A stretch of 42,551 nt of DNA from Tritonibacter litoralis (lineage in GTDB: Bacteria > Pseudomonadota > Alphaproteobacteria > Rhodobacterales > Rhodobacteraceae), in NCBI RefSeq assembly GCF_009496005.1, contig NZ_WIBF01000019.1:1-42551 (forward strand), read 5' to 3'. The position numbers were made by a program, and so were the translations under genes. Each line of letters begins with the position of its first letter. The stretch's first letter is position 1. The notes beneath the pieces were generated by a model. The model was not told where the DNA came from, ran no database searches, and was given only the letters and a program-made list of their open reading frames with translations. Positions 33,853-42,528 of the stretch are shown here, piece by piece.

Positions 33853-34649
33853 AACATCCCCTCAAACTCTGGGAATTGCCCATCTACTTCAAAAGCACGC
33901 AGGCCGATATCCTTGCTTCGAACCAAAACCACTGAAACATTATCTTTGCCGCCACGCTCTACAGCCTGAGCGACAAGATAATTGCTGATTTCCTCCAGCG
34001 ACCATTCAGTCGCCGCCAGCAGATGCTCCAATTCCTCAGTTCCAAAGTATTCCGAAAGCCCGTCCGAGCAGAGTAGGAACAGATCTCCATCCTGTAACTG
34101 TCCCTCTACCATCTCCACTTCGAGTGAGGGAGTCACACCAATCGCGCGGGTAATAACATTCTTGCGCGGCCAGGTCTCAGCCTGTTCTTCGGTAATTTGG
34201 CCGGAATCTAGCAGCACCTGCACCTCGGTGTGGTCGCGGCTGACCTGCACCAATTTGTTGTCACGCAGCAGATACATCCGACTGTCGCCGGACCAGTAGC
34301 ATAGGAAGCGGTTTTCGATTGTGGCCAGCGCGATAAGGGTGGAGCCAATCGATCCACGACCAAGCTCAGCCGCGTGCAAATTCACCCGATGATGCGCTTG
34401 GTTAAGCCGATCCGCCATGCGGTGGCGCAGATCTTCATAAGTTGAAGCCACCCCAAGCGTGTCAAGGCAATCAACAACGGTTCGGCTGGCAAAATCCCCT
34501 GCCGCATGCCCACCCATGCCATCGGCCACCGCCCACAACCCGCAATGCGGATCGAGTAACATACTGTCTTCATTTATTTTTCGCACGCGTCCCACGTCGC
34601 TGCGCCCAGCGTCGTCAAATTCGAATTGCGTGCCCCATTGCGTGGTCAC
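33849..34649 (-). CDS. pppA: PppA PP2C-type Ser/Thr phosphatase
   Basis: 266 residues from the GTG at 34649, whose GTGA overlaps the tagF stop; the frame is open a further 201 bp inside tagF, but those residues are shadow sequence. PP2C motifs are complete: DVGRVRKINEDSM, WAVADGMGGHAAGDFAS, FLCYWSGDSRMYLLR, LFLLCSDGLSEYF, RGGKDNVSVVLVR. These hold the metal-binding Asp residues. PppA reverses PpkA phosphorylation and resets the system. It is sandwiched in tagF-pppA-ppkA with 4-bp overlaps at both ends. Confidence 0.93.
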   Translation of the reverse strand: MTTQWGTQFEFDDAGRSDVGRVRKINEDSMLLDPHCGLWAVADGMGGHAAGDFASRTVVDCLDTLGVASTYEDLRHRMADRLNQAHHRVNLHAAELGRGSIGSTLIALATIENRFLCYWSGDSRMYLLRDNKLVQVSRDHTEVQVLLDSGQITEEQAETWPRKNVITRAIGVTPSLEVEMVEGQLQDGDLFLLCSDGLSEYFGTEELEHLLAATEWSLEEISNYLVAQAVERGGKDNVSVVLVRSKDIGLRAFEVDGQFPEFEGML

Positions 34650-35326
34650 TGCCCGTCCCCCCGCCGCATTGTCTGTTGATCCAGCAACCACGCCAGCGCG
34701 GATGCATCCGGCAAGCCATTGCAGGCCAGCCACCCCGCGTCGTGCCCCGGATGCCACCAATGCGAGCGGGTAAACTGTGCCTGAATGGCGTCCTGGCTTC
34801 TTGCATCCGCAAACAGGCGCATCAGATTGCCATCTTCCCGCTGTCCCCAAAGCGTGCCGTCACTGCCGCTCTCCCAAGGGGTTCCATGCAACTGCGGCAT
34901 TACAAAACCTTGCAACAGACCCTCGCCGCCCTGCAGGCCGCGCTCCGGCATGCGAAACTCAACAATGTGGGACCACAGCGCTTCATAGGGGCCCGCTTCA
35001 AACCCATCGGCAACCGGTGGCGGAGTAACAACATCGGTTAGACCAAATATGAGGGGAAACCGGCGCCCCACTTTATCAGCAGAGGGTATGAAGACCCCCA
35101 GCAGCGGTACCCCTAGTATGTTTGGCCCGATCCAGAAATACAGCGGTGGGGCCGTGGCCCAGACCATCTCCCAATTGTCCCCAAGCTGCGCACGCAGCAC
35201 CGGCAGCTGCGCTTCAAGCCAGCTGTCCAGTGGCGCCAGATGCGAATGAGGCAGACCATGGGCGATAAAATCACCAAAGGCGCGGTGCTTGCCATAGATC
35301 ATGGTGCGGGATGAGAGGGTACTCAT
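34646..35326 (-). CDS. tagF: TagF T6SS post-translational regulator
   Basis: 226 residues, a single TagF (DUF2094) domain: YGKHRAFGDFIAHGLP at the start, LDSWLEAQL, VWATAPPLYFWIGP, VFIPSADKVGRRFPL, then a late SHWWHPGHDAGWLACNGLPD. TagF represses T6SS assembly in several bacteria, in part by binding the FHA protein. In Agrobacterium TagF is fused to PppA; here they are separate genes overlapping by 4 bp. It lies 4 bp after tssM. Confidence 0.9.
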   Translation of the reverse strand: MSTLSSRTMIYGKHRAFGDFIAHGLPHSHLAPLDSWLEAQLPVLRAQLGDNWEMVWATAPPLYFWIGPNILGVPLLGVFIPSADKVGRRFPLIFGLTDVVTPPPVADGFEAGPYEALWSHIVEFRMPERGLQGGEGLLQGFVMPQLHGTPWESGSDGTLWGQREDGNLMRLFADARSQDAIQAQFTRSHWWHPGHDAGWLACNGLPDASALAWLLDQQTMRRGDGQ

Positions 35327-35330
35327 TCAC

Positions 35331-38300
35331 TTACTCCAAGCTCTGCGGACATTGGAACGCACGAAGCTCCTTCATCAGAAAGGGCACGGTAATGCTATCA
35401 AACTCCAACCGGTAGCGACCGGAACGCCCACCTACGGAATGGGTGATGTCCACCTGTGTGCCATTGGCACGCCCCCGCCCTTTTTCGATAAACTCGGTGA
35501 TTGCCCAGCGACCACCACCAAAGCGTAGCGAATTGGACACCCGGTTTTTTTGGGGCAGCAGCGTCAAGACAATATCCGCTGTCTCTTCCGGCCAGGTCAC
35601 ACTCACGGCGGTTGAATTCGGCAAGATCTTCACCCGACGCTCACCAAAAGCCAACAGTGTGGAATCCACCTCCTCGCTACTGGTGGTCTGACGAATGGTA
35701 AAACTTACCGATGGGCGATTGCTATCAGCAGGGAAAAACGCCTGACGAATACGTTCGGCGCGGGCGAACTGACTCAACGTGGATTGTGACAGTCGCGCAC
35801 CCAGAGGGCGATCGCTGCGTGCAACCAGACCGCCAAGCCCGTCTCGTTGGGTATAGTCGCGCAAATACTCCTGATAGAATTTCTCCATTCGGCCGCCATA
35901 GCCAAAGAAATCACCAAACACCGCAGTTGAAATATGCCGTCCACCGCTGGCAAAAGGGTAAGCGGTTTCAATATTTTGACGACAATATGCAGTGATTTCC
36001 TCGTTCAAGGCCCGCTGGATCTGCTCTAGCGTTGTATTTGCGGAAATGGTCAGGAACTCACTTTCGATCTGGTTAACAAACCCAATCACTGGCTGCGGAT
36101 AAAACGGCAAGTTCTGGGTCAAATCGTTCAGCGCGTCCTGCAGCCCGCGTGAATCCAGTAGCGCATTTGGGGTACGCGCCGCGCTCTGGCGGTTGGCCGC
36201 CAGCGCCCGCAACCCTGCCAACAGCACATCTACCGGGCGGCCCCGTGCGCCGCCCGCCGTGTCGACAAATTTGTGCCACTTTTCAAAGTTGCGTTCCACG
36301 TCTTCCAGTTGACGCCGCTGCAGCGATCCTGTGCTGCCCACACCCGCTGCGCGTCCCTGGAACTTAGCTTTATCTTTCAGCAGGTTCAGCGCAATCCGCT
36401 GGAACGCACCCGAGCGTCGCTCAACCTCGCTAAAGCCTGCGTCTCCCAGCTGCCCAGCGACATTGCCGCTTGCCAAGTCTTGCGGCGACACTTCCATGTT
36501 TTCAATGGTATCGAGGAACCGGGACAGGCGGGTTTCGCGGTCCACCGCTTCAGCCAACTTTAGGATTGGAGATGCAAAATCCACTCCAGCCACAGACAGC
36601 GCAGGAAACTCCGGCGCGCCCTGTGACATGGGCGTCAATTCAATGCGATCCAGCATCTCTTGCCAGTGGCGGTTAAAGTCTGCCTGATAGAGTGCGTGAA
36701 TATCACGGTTCAAACCGGCCATCTGCCCGGAGTAATCCACTTTTTCACCGGCTTTACCCAGAACCCAGGCCTCTTCTTCCAGCCGTTGCGCCGCAGTTTC
36801 CATCGCGGTGCGGAAGCTGCCCCAATAGCCGGAGAACGTATATAGCCCCGGTAGCGTCAGCGTATTAAGCCCACGCCCATCGGTGGTGCGAAACACCAGA
36901 TCAGCACGTACCCCATCCAATGCATCCGACAGGCTGTAAGGTGCCATCGCCGCCGCATCCGACTGGATCGAACTATAAGCCTGCTGCGCAAGCGGCAATG
37001 TTGCCAGTACCAACTGTGCCGCTTCTACAATCGAATTATTGGGCTTCAGGCGCGGCTCAACCCGGTCATCCAGTTCCAGCATTGCCGCTAGATGATCATT
37101 GATCTCACTATATTCATCTTCTAGCCCCACTTCCGAGAAATAAGGCAGCCAGGCATCGGCAAAATACGCCTGTATCGCCGCCTCATCCGGTTTGCCCGGC
37201 TGTTGTTTTGCCAGCAGAATATAAGCTTTCAGCGCGCGATAGGTTTTCTCTGTTTCCTGTTTGCCGATATAGTCCTGCAGCTCATTTTCCAACTGCAACA
37301 TCATTCTTGGACGTAAGTGGCGTTCCAGCCCATCGGAATAGACTTCAAGAGAGGCGCGCCGGATACTTCCGCGCCGCGATAGCCCCATATGCTCAATGAT
37401 CCCCTGTTCACGTGGATCACCCCAGCCCCCCGGCATATCACGCAACAGCGCCAAGGCTTCCATCACAGGCAGAGGGCTTGGATCATCCAAAATGGTCTGG
37501 CGCAACACCGGGTCAGCTTGCACCTCTTGCGAATAAGCCAGCGACATCTGGTCCGCTTCTTTGATCAGACTCGCATTTTTCCAATAGCTGTAGCCAAACA
37601 ATCCCATTGACGTGGTTGTCAGACCCACAATGGTGGTGGTTCCTAACATCCGCATCAAGGCTCGTCGCCGCATTGCTTTTAGATCATAGCCCACCCAGTC
37701 CCGTTCGGCAAAAATCACTTTCTGCAGCAGATCATGCAAAAAGAAACTGCGTCCTTTGCCGGACATAAACCCTGTATCAAACCCCTTGCCGCCAATCGCC
37801 CCAAGCACTTGATCAATCGGAGTGCCTTCCTGCGTGCCCGAGGTAAAATAAAAGCCGCGCAAAATGGCATGGATTTCCTGTGGGCGCTGAAACACCCGGC
37901 GCATGAAATCACTCACATTGCGCTGCAACAGTGCCATCTGGCCGGGGAAACCAAAAATGGAAATCCGTGCAACCCCGTCTGGCTCTTCGTTCAACCGGTC
38001 CGTTACCTCATTAGAGAGGCGCGACACCAGTGCATCAAACTCAGCTGGTACCGCCTTATAGGTCTCTTCCTTGCGGTTCTTGGTCTGGAACGTAACCCCC
38101 CAGACACTACGGCGGCGATCTTCGCCAAAGGGACCAAAGAACTCTCGGAACCCGGCCACCATGTCCGCTTTGGTAAACATCACATACACTGGCACATCAA
38201 TGCGCAGCTTCTCGTGGATTTCCTCTAACCGCTTGCGGATTGTCACCGCGTGGGTATCAAGCGCATCATCGCTCGCCGTCAGTAGATCATCGCAGGAAAA

Positions 38301-38942
38301 CGCCAGGATCACCCCGTTGACCGGCTGGTTGGGTCGAGCGGTTTTCAGCTGTTCCAGGAAGGCTTGCCAGCTCATCCGGTCAGCGCGCTCATCACTGTCT
38401 TGCGTGGTATAGCGCCCGGCGGTGTCAATCATCACCGCTTCTTCGGTGAACCAGAAATCGCAATTTTTAGTGCCCCCAAACCCTGCGACGGCCGCCTTGT
38501 CGGTGCCGGGAAACTCCAAGCCCGAATGCACCAGGGCCGTGGTTTTGCCCGCGCCGGGCGGCCCGATGATGATGTACCAGGGCAGATCATACAGGTAAGT
38601 GGTGCCGCCGTTCTTTTTCAGTTTGCCGAGCGCTTCACGCATGCGATCGGCCAAGACCGCGCCATCCCCAACGGGCGTTTCAATCAGCGCCTCTTCCAGC
38701 GCCTGAGCCGCCGCCTTGCGCTTGCGGTATTTTAGAAAAGCCGCCAAGGCCACCACGCCCAGGATCGCAAAAATCACACCACCGCGCAGCCAAGGGGAAA
38801 TCAGCCAGGAAACCCCCGTCCATAAAAAGCCAAACCACACTGCCAGACAGATCGATACGATCCCCACCACAATTAAGGGCACCCGCATCCATGGCGTCTG
38901 CCACAGCCGCGACAAGCTGAACCCGAATAGCCTCATCGTCAC
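35331..38942 (-). CDS. tssM: TssM (IcmF) inner-membrane channel protein
   Basis: 1203 residues, normal for TssM. Two transmembrane helices lie at about 21-42 and 54-70, then a cytoplasmic NTPase-like domain with Walker A GPPGAGKTT at 127-135 and DTAGRY. A third transmembrane helix is at about 430-450 (GLTTTSMGLFGYSY). A large periplasmic part follows to the C-terminus, ending in the beta-rich IcmF_C region (GGRSGRYRLEFDS). TssM and TssL form the trans-envelope complex, normally reaching TssJ at the outer membrane, but no tssJ is present here. It overlaps tssL by 4 bp. Confidence 0.96.
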   Translation of the reverse strand: MTMRLFGFSLSRLWQTPWMRVPLIVVGIVSICLAVWFGFLWTGVSWLISPWLRGGVIFAILGVVALAAFLKYRKRKAAAQALEEALIETPVGDGAVLADRMREALGKLKKNGGTTYLYDLPWYIIIGPPGAGKTTALVHSGLEFPGTDKAAVAGFGGTKNCDFWFTEEAVMIDTAGRYTTQDSDERADRMSWQAFLEQLKTARPNQPVNGVILAFSCDDLLTASDDALDTHAVTIRKRLEEIHEKLRIDVPVYVMFTKADMVAGFREFFGPFGEDRRRSVWGVTFQTKNRKEETYKAVPAEFDALVSRLSNEVTDRLNEEPDGVARISIFGFPGQMALLQRNVSDFMRRVFQRPQEIHAILRGFYFTSGTQEGTPIDQVLGAIGGKGFDTGFMSGKGRSFFLHDLLQKVIFAERDWVGYDLKAMRRRALMRMLGTTTIVGLTTTSMGLFGYSYWKNASLIKEADQMSLAYSQEVQADPVLRQTILDDPSPLPVMEALALLRDMPGGWGDPREQGIIEHMGLSRRGSIRRASLEVYSDGLERHLRPRMMLQLENELQDYIGKQETEKTYRALKAYILLAKQQPGKPDEAAIQAYFADAWLPYFSEVGLEDEYSEINDHLAAMLELDDRVEPRLKPNNSIVEAAQLVLATLPLAQQAYSSIQSDAAAMAPYSLSDALDGVRADLVFRTTDGRGLNTLTLPGLYTFSGYWGSFRTAMETAAQRLEEEAWVLGKAGEKVDYSGQMAGLNRDIHALYQADFNRHWQEMLDRIELTPMSQGAPEFPALSVAGVDFASPILKLAEAVDRETRLSRFLDTIENMEVSPQDLASGNVAGQLGDAGFSEVERRSGAFQRIALNLLKDKAKFQGRAAGVGSTGSLQRRQLEDVERNFEKWHKFVDTAGGARGRPVDVLLAGLRALAANRQSAARTPNALLDSRGLQDALNDLTQNLPFYPQPVIGFVNQIESEFLTISANTTLEQIQRALNEEITAYCRQNIETAYPFASGGRHISTAVFGDFFGYGGRMEKFYQEYLRDYTQRDGLGGLVARSDRPLGARLSQSTLSQFARAERIRQAFFPADSNRPSVSFTIRQTTSSEEVDSTLLAFGERRVKILPNSTAVSVTWPEETADIVLTLLPQKNRVSNSLRFGGGRWAITEFIEKGRGRANGTQVDITHSVGGRSGRYRLEFDSITVPFLMKELRAFQCPQSLE

Positions 38943-40858
38943 TCTTCCCGTTCAATCAGGATTTCTACCCGTCGATTGCGCGCCCGCGCTTCGGGTGTAT
39001 TTGCCGTATCCAGCGGATCATTCGGCCCCACGCCCAGGGCGGACAGCCGATTGGGATCACTCAACGTGCCAGCTAGGATCCCCAGCACCGTTTCTGCCCG
39101 CGCCTGCGACAGCTCTTCATTGGTGCGGTAGCGTCCGCGCCCGCTGAGCGGAATATTATCGCTATGGCCTTCCACTACGATGGCACCCTGCTCGGCTTCC
39201 AAAACGATACCCAGACTTTGAGCTAGACTAGTGAAATCAGAACTCAGATCGGCAGAGCCGGATTTGAACCGCAGCTGCGCTCCCACCCGTATGGCAATGA
39301 AATCGCCCTTGGTTTCCACCTGCACCAGCCCGTCGCTGATCGCCGCATCCAACAGCCCGCGCACCCGGTCCAGCTGGGCCGGCGTGGCCGCCTCATAAGG
39401 TGCGCTCGCAACGAAATTCGCTTTGGTCTCGAGCGCAATCTGCTCGTTTGGGTTGGTCAATGTCAGGAGCGTGTTCTGGCTGGCCTGCGCATCTGACGAT
39501 AAAATCCCCGACAAGGTGGCAAACAGCGCTACAACCATGGCCGCGGCAACGCTGGCCACAATCCACATTGGCACACTGGCCGAATTGCGTCGTCCGCCCA
39601 AAACGATCGGGGTCCAATGTACCGACAGGTCCTGCCCTGGCCGCGGCTCCACGGATCGAAACCGTTGATAAAGCTCATTTCGGATCCGCGTCAGCGCCAC
39701 AACCCCATTGGGATCGGCCCGGTATTTGCCCTCAAAGCCAAGCGCCAAACAGGCCAGCATCAACTCCAGCACATCCTTGCGCTGATGTGAAAGCCCTACA
39801 ACCTGCTCAAGTCTGGCAAAGAAGCCAATCCCCGCTGAGCGGTCATTCAACAACTCTGCCGCCATGGAATACTGTTGCCAATAGCCCGGATCGCTGCCGG
39901 GAATCGTTTGCACAAAATCATCCGCAGTGGCTGCTAACGCATAGCGCGCAGTTTCAATATCTTCGGGAGCAATACCGTGGTCCTGTGCCTTTTGAACAAA
40001 ACTCTGGATCTCCCGTACGACATGGTCCCGAAGAGGAATGGCATGCATCTCCACGATACCGGTGCGCAACCGTCCCAGCAAAACCAGCAGGTCTGTTGCC
40101 GCCGCAAGAATAGGATTTGAGGTATGGCCAATATTAAGCCCCGAACCACGTAGCGCATCGGCAAAGGCAATCTTTGGGGTTGCAGCAGCAAGCTGGACCG
40201 CCGCCTGTTTTGCGGCTTGAGCATCTGGGAACTGCAGGTTCTGCGGCTCGTTATAGGACGACCATCCCTGGGTCTGTTCTGGGCTCTGCCCCCAGCCGGG
40301 TGGCGAGGCAGGATGTCCGGGTTGCGGCGGAACGCCCTGCCCTTGCGGTACATACGCTGGCGCTGGGTTCGGATAGGAAGGCGGTACAGGGCTTTGATAG
40401 CGAGGTTGACTTGCGGGCGCCTGCTGCATGTTGCCGCCAAACCACGTATCTTCCCGGTCACCGCTGGGCGCAGGAGGCTGCGGCGCCGGTTGTTGATAAG
40501 GCGCGGGCTGGCCCTGGGCGGCGATCTGCGATGGCGGCTGGTATCCGCCCGGCACATGTGGTGGGGGGGGCGCATAGCCGCCTTGGGTTTGCTGCGGATG
40601 TGGCGCCGGCGCAGCTCGAGACTGCGGCACCTCATACGGGTGAGCCGGGGGGTGGGCCTGAGAGTAACCCGGAGCCGGCGCAGCGGGCTGCGGCGGATAA
40701 GCAGGTGGTGCTGGTTGTTGCTTTGGGGCGCTGCCTGGAATCGGCATACCAAAGATTGTCTGCTCACCACCCTGCGGTGCAACGCCTTTCGAGGCCGACT
40801 GCGGTGGTTGCGGCAGGCGCTGGCCAAACACCGTGCGGTCATCATCATCCGATGTCAT
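38939..40858 (-). CDS. tssL: TssL (DotU) with C-terminal OmpA domain
   Basis: 639 residues. The N-terminal 210 residues are an unusually long Pro/Gln/Ala-rich cytoplasmic tail beginning with DDDDRTVFG (Thr9) and later GEQTIFG (Thr34). Residues about 225-425 are the DotU domain (LVLLGRLRTG, HVVREIQSFVQKAQ, WWQQYSMAAELLN-type text, ELMLACLALGFEGKYR). A transmembrane helix lies at 430-453. The periplasmic end is an OmpA/MotB peptidoglycan-binding domain (FKSGSADLSSDF, VVEGHSDNIPL, NEELSQARAETV, RNRRVEILI). OmpA fusion anchors the complex to the wall. In Agrobacterium, TssL is phosphorylated near its N-terminus by PpkA and then bound by Fha. Confidence 0.95.
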   Translation of the reverse strand: MTSDDDDRTVFGQRLPQPPQSASKGVAPQGGEQTIFGMPIPGSAPKQQPAPPAYPPQPAAPAPGYSQAHPPAHPYEVPQSRAAPAPHPQQTQGGYAPPPPHVPGGYQPPSQIAAQGQPAPYQQPAPQPPAPSGDREDTWFGGNMQQAPASQPRYQSPVPPSYPNPAPAYVPQGQGVPPQPGHPASPPGWGQSPEQTQGWSSYNEPQNLQFPDAQAAKQAAVQLAAATPKIAFADALRGSGLNIGHTSNPILAAATDLLVLLGRLRTGIVEMHAIPLRDHVVREIQSFVQKAQDHGIAPEDIETARYALAATADDFVQTIPGSDPGYWQQYSMAAELLNDRSAGIGFFARLEQVVGLSHQRKDVLELMLACLALGFEGKYRADPNGVVALTRIRNELYQRFRSVEPRPGQDLSVHWTPIVLGGRRNSASVPMWIVASVAAAMVVALFATLSGILSSDAQASQNTLLTLTNPNEQIALETKANFVASAPYEAATPAQLDRVRGLLDAAISDGLVQVETKGDFIAIRVGAQLRFKSGSADLSSDFTSLAQSLGIVLEAEQGAIVVEGHSDNIPLSGRGRYRTNEELSQARAETVLGILAGTLSDPNRLSALGVGPNDPLDTANTPEARARNRRVEILIEREE

Positions 40859-40861
40859 GGA

Positions 40862-42199
40862 TCATTCCTCCGGTATCGCCCACAGCTCCAGAGCAAGCCC
40901 TGGCCAGGCACCCGCAATCTGCAGGCCAATGGCAGGCAGCGTCGAAAATTCGCGCCAGAGCGGGCTGGACTTGTCGATCAAAAAGTACACATGTCCTGTC
41001 ACATGACGGATTTGCGCAGGCGGCGTCGGCTGGTGCACGATCGGTAAGCCTGGCATGTTGTTGACAATGATTTCGCGCATCCGCGAGGCGGGCCCAACCT
41101 TACAGAACTGCGGGAACTGTTGTTGCACCTGTGTCAGCGGAAGATCGGCCTTCACTTCTATGATGAAGGCTGCGTTAGAAAACAGCGACGCATCTTCGAC
41201 AATGGCACCAAAGCGATTGTCTTTGCGGTCTTCCAGCGGCAGGCGTATAGCGCGTCCCACATCCCGCGACAGGAAGCGGCGAATATCGTCAACAACCGGC
41301 AGAAATGTTTCTTTTGGCCGCTCATGACGATATCGGCCATAGTCGCGCACCCGGCGCTCGCGGTCCTCAAAGCTGACCAGCTCTCCCGCCAATGCAATCA
41401 GAACCGAATACAGCCGCTCAGGATGTACAACCGGCAGGGTTTGCAAATGGCGTAGCAACGGCAGGTTGCGGTTCAACACCATCAGCATCAGATAGTCCTT
41501 ACCCTGCATGCCGCCGGCGGAACTTGGATCTGCGGCATAGCGTTCCAATACTTCCACCCGCGCTTCCACCGCACCGATCACGGCGCTCAGATAGCTTTCA
41601 TAGGCTCGGTGGCAGGAAATCGACATTCCGGTTGGCGGCATGGTCTGATCCAAAGCCACCACGGTACCATCGCGCACCTCTGCCACCTGGCCCAGCTCAA
41701 GGCTCTGATAGCCTTCCGGAGCGGTAGCCCGCAGCATCAGTTCTAGCCGAGGCGCCGCGATTTCAAGCGTCTCTTGATTGCGGCTGGCACGGGCATTGTC
41801 GGTTACCTCAGCCTCTTCGCTCACATAGTAGCGTGTGCCCTCACTGGTGATATCTCCGATATCCTGCCCGTTCTGGGACAGATTGGGCAGCACCAGCCAG
41901 ATGGTTTTACCCTGACTGCCTTCTGGAACCGCGATCTCTGTCGGTAAGATATCGACGTCAGGGGCGGAAAAGATGGTACCGTCGCGAAAACAGCCTGAAA
42001 CTCTCTGAAGCTCAAGCCGCCCCTGCCGCAGTTGGCCCCCATCAAACTCAGCTTCGGCAATGCCCCATGGAAAAGACTGAGCGCCCATCTCCGAACGTCC
42101 AAACGCGAGATGTTTCTCAAAATACCGGTCCGATTGCTGGAAATGCTGAGGTTTCAGAAACAAACCTTCTTTCCAAACAACCTTGCTAAAGCGTGACAT
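40862..42199 (-). CDS. tssK: TssK baseplate-membrane complex connector
   Basis: 445 residues, normal for TssK. It opens with VVWKEGLFLKPQHFQQSDRYFE, the family signature, and contains FPWGIAEAEFD, IWLVLPNLSQ, LMLRATAPEGYQSL, YESYLSAVIGAVEARVEVLERYA and a C-terminal HVYFLIDKSSPLW. TssK trimers link the TssF/G wedge to the TssM/TssL complex. First gene of the tssK-tssL-tssM-tagF-pppA-ppkA operon; a GGGGA lies 8 bp before the ATG and only 3 bp separate it from tssL. Confidence 0.95.
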   Translation of the reverse strand: MSRFSKVVWKEGLFLKPQHFQQSDRYFEKHLAFGRSEMGAQSFPWGIAEAEFDGGQLRQGRLELQRVSGCFRDGTIFSAPDVDILPTEIAVPEGSQGKTIWLVLPNLSQNGQDIGDITSEGTRYYVSEEAEVTDNARASRNQETLEIAAPRLELMLRATAPEGYQSLELGQVAEVRDGTVVALDQTMPPTGMSISCHRAYESYLSAVIGAVEARVEVLERYAADPSSAGGMQGKDYLMLMVLNRNLPLLRHLQTLPVVHPERLYSVLIALAGELVSFEDRERRVRDYGRYRHERPKETFLPVVDDIRRFLSRDVGRAIRLPLEDRKDNRFGAIVEDASLFSNAAFIIEVKADLPLTQVQQQFPQFCKVGPASRMREIIVNNMPGLPIVHQPTPPAQIRHVTGHVYFLIDKSSPLWREFSTLPAIGLQIAGAWPGLALELWAIPEE

Positions 42200-42304
42200 A
42201 AAATATTCCCCAAAAAAATTCTTGGATACGCAAAAATCAGATCACATGTGCACCGTTAAATAGAATGGGTCAAGTACCACTAAACCGTGGCGTTAATAGG
42301 TTTT

Positions 42305-42333
42305 AATATGTGCTTTCGGCAACAGTGATGCAA
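42305..42333 (-). promoter_or_regulatory. Candidate sigma-70-like promoter for tssK
   Basis: On the minus strand TTGCAT (42333-42328) and CATATT (42310-42305) are separated by 17 bp and lie about 105 bp upstream of the tssK ATG. The match is modest and was found by eye. Confidence 0.2.
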
Positions 42334-42482
42334 GAAATAATATTATTATACAACCCACCCTCAAAAGAATAAGAAATCTATTTTGAAAGAATCAAATTGT
42401 TGATCAATTTTGTTTTTTGAAATTTATCTTAGGTTCGAGAGACACAAAAAGAATAAATGACGAGCGAAACTGTACTAGGTCA

Positions 42483-42528
42483 TGTTGACAAATGGCGGAC
42501 CCAGAGCCGGATTGAAGTGACGTCAACA
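42483..42528. repeat. 7-bp inverted repeat at the right edge
   Basis: TGTTGAC (42483-42489) and GTCAACA (42522-42528) are perfect inverted copies 32 bp apart in GC-richer DNA that differs from the AT-rich tssK upstream region. Confidence 0.3.

Noticed and set aside
34650-34850. Longer pppA start at 34850
   Set aside because: It adds 67 residues antiparallel to no family signal and within tagF; PP2C begins a few residues after the GTG at 34649.
40174-41064. Long plus-strand frames (up to 296 codons) over tssL and the tssK 3' end
   Set aside because: They lie opposite the well-supported Pro/Gln-rich tssL tail and show no domain or start signal.
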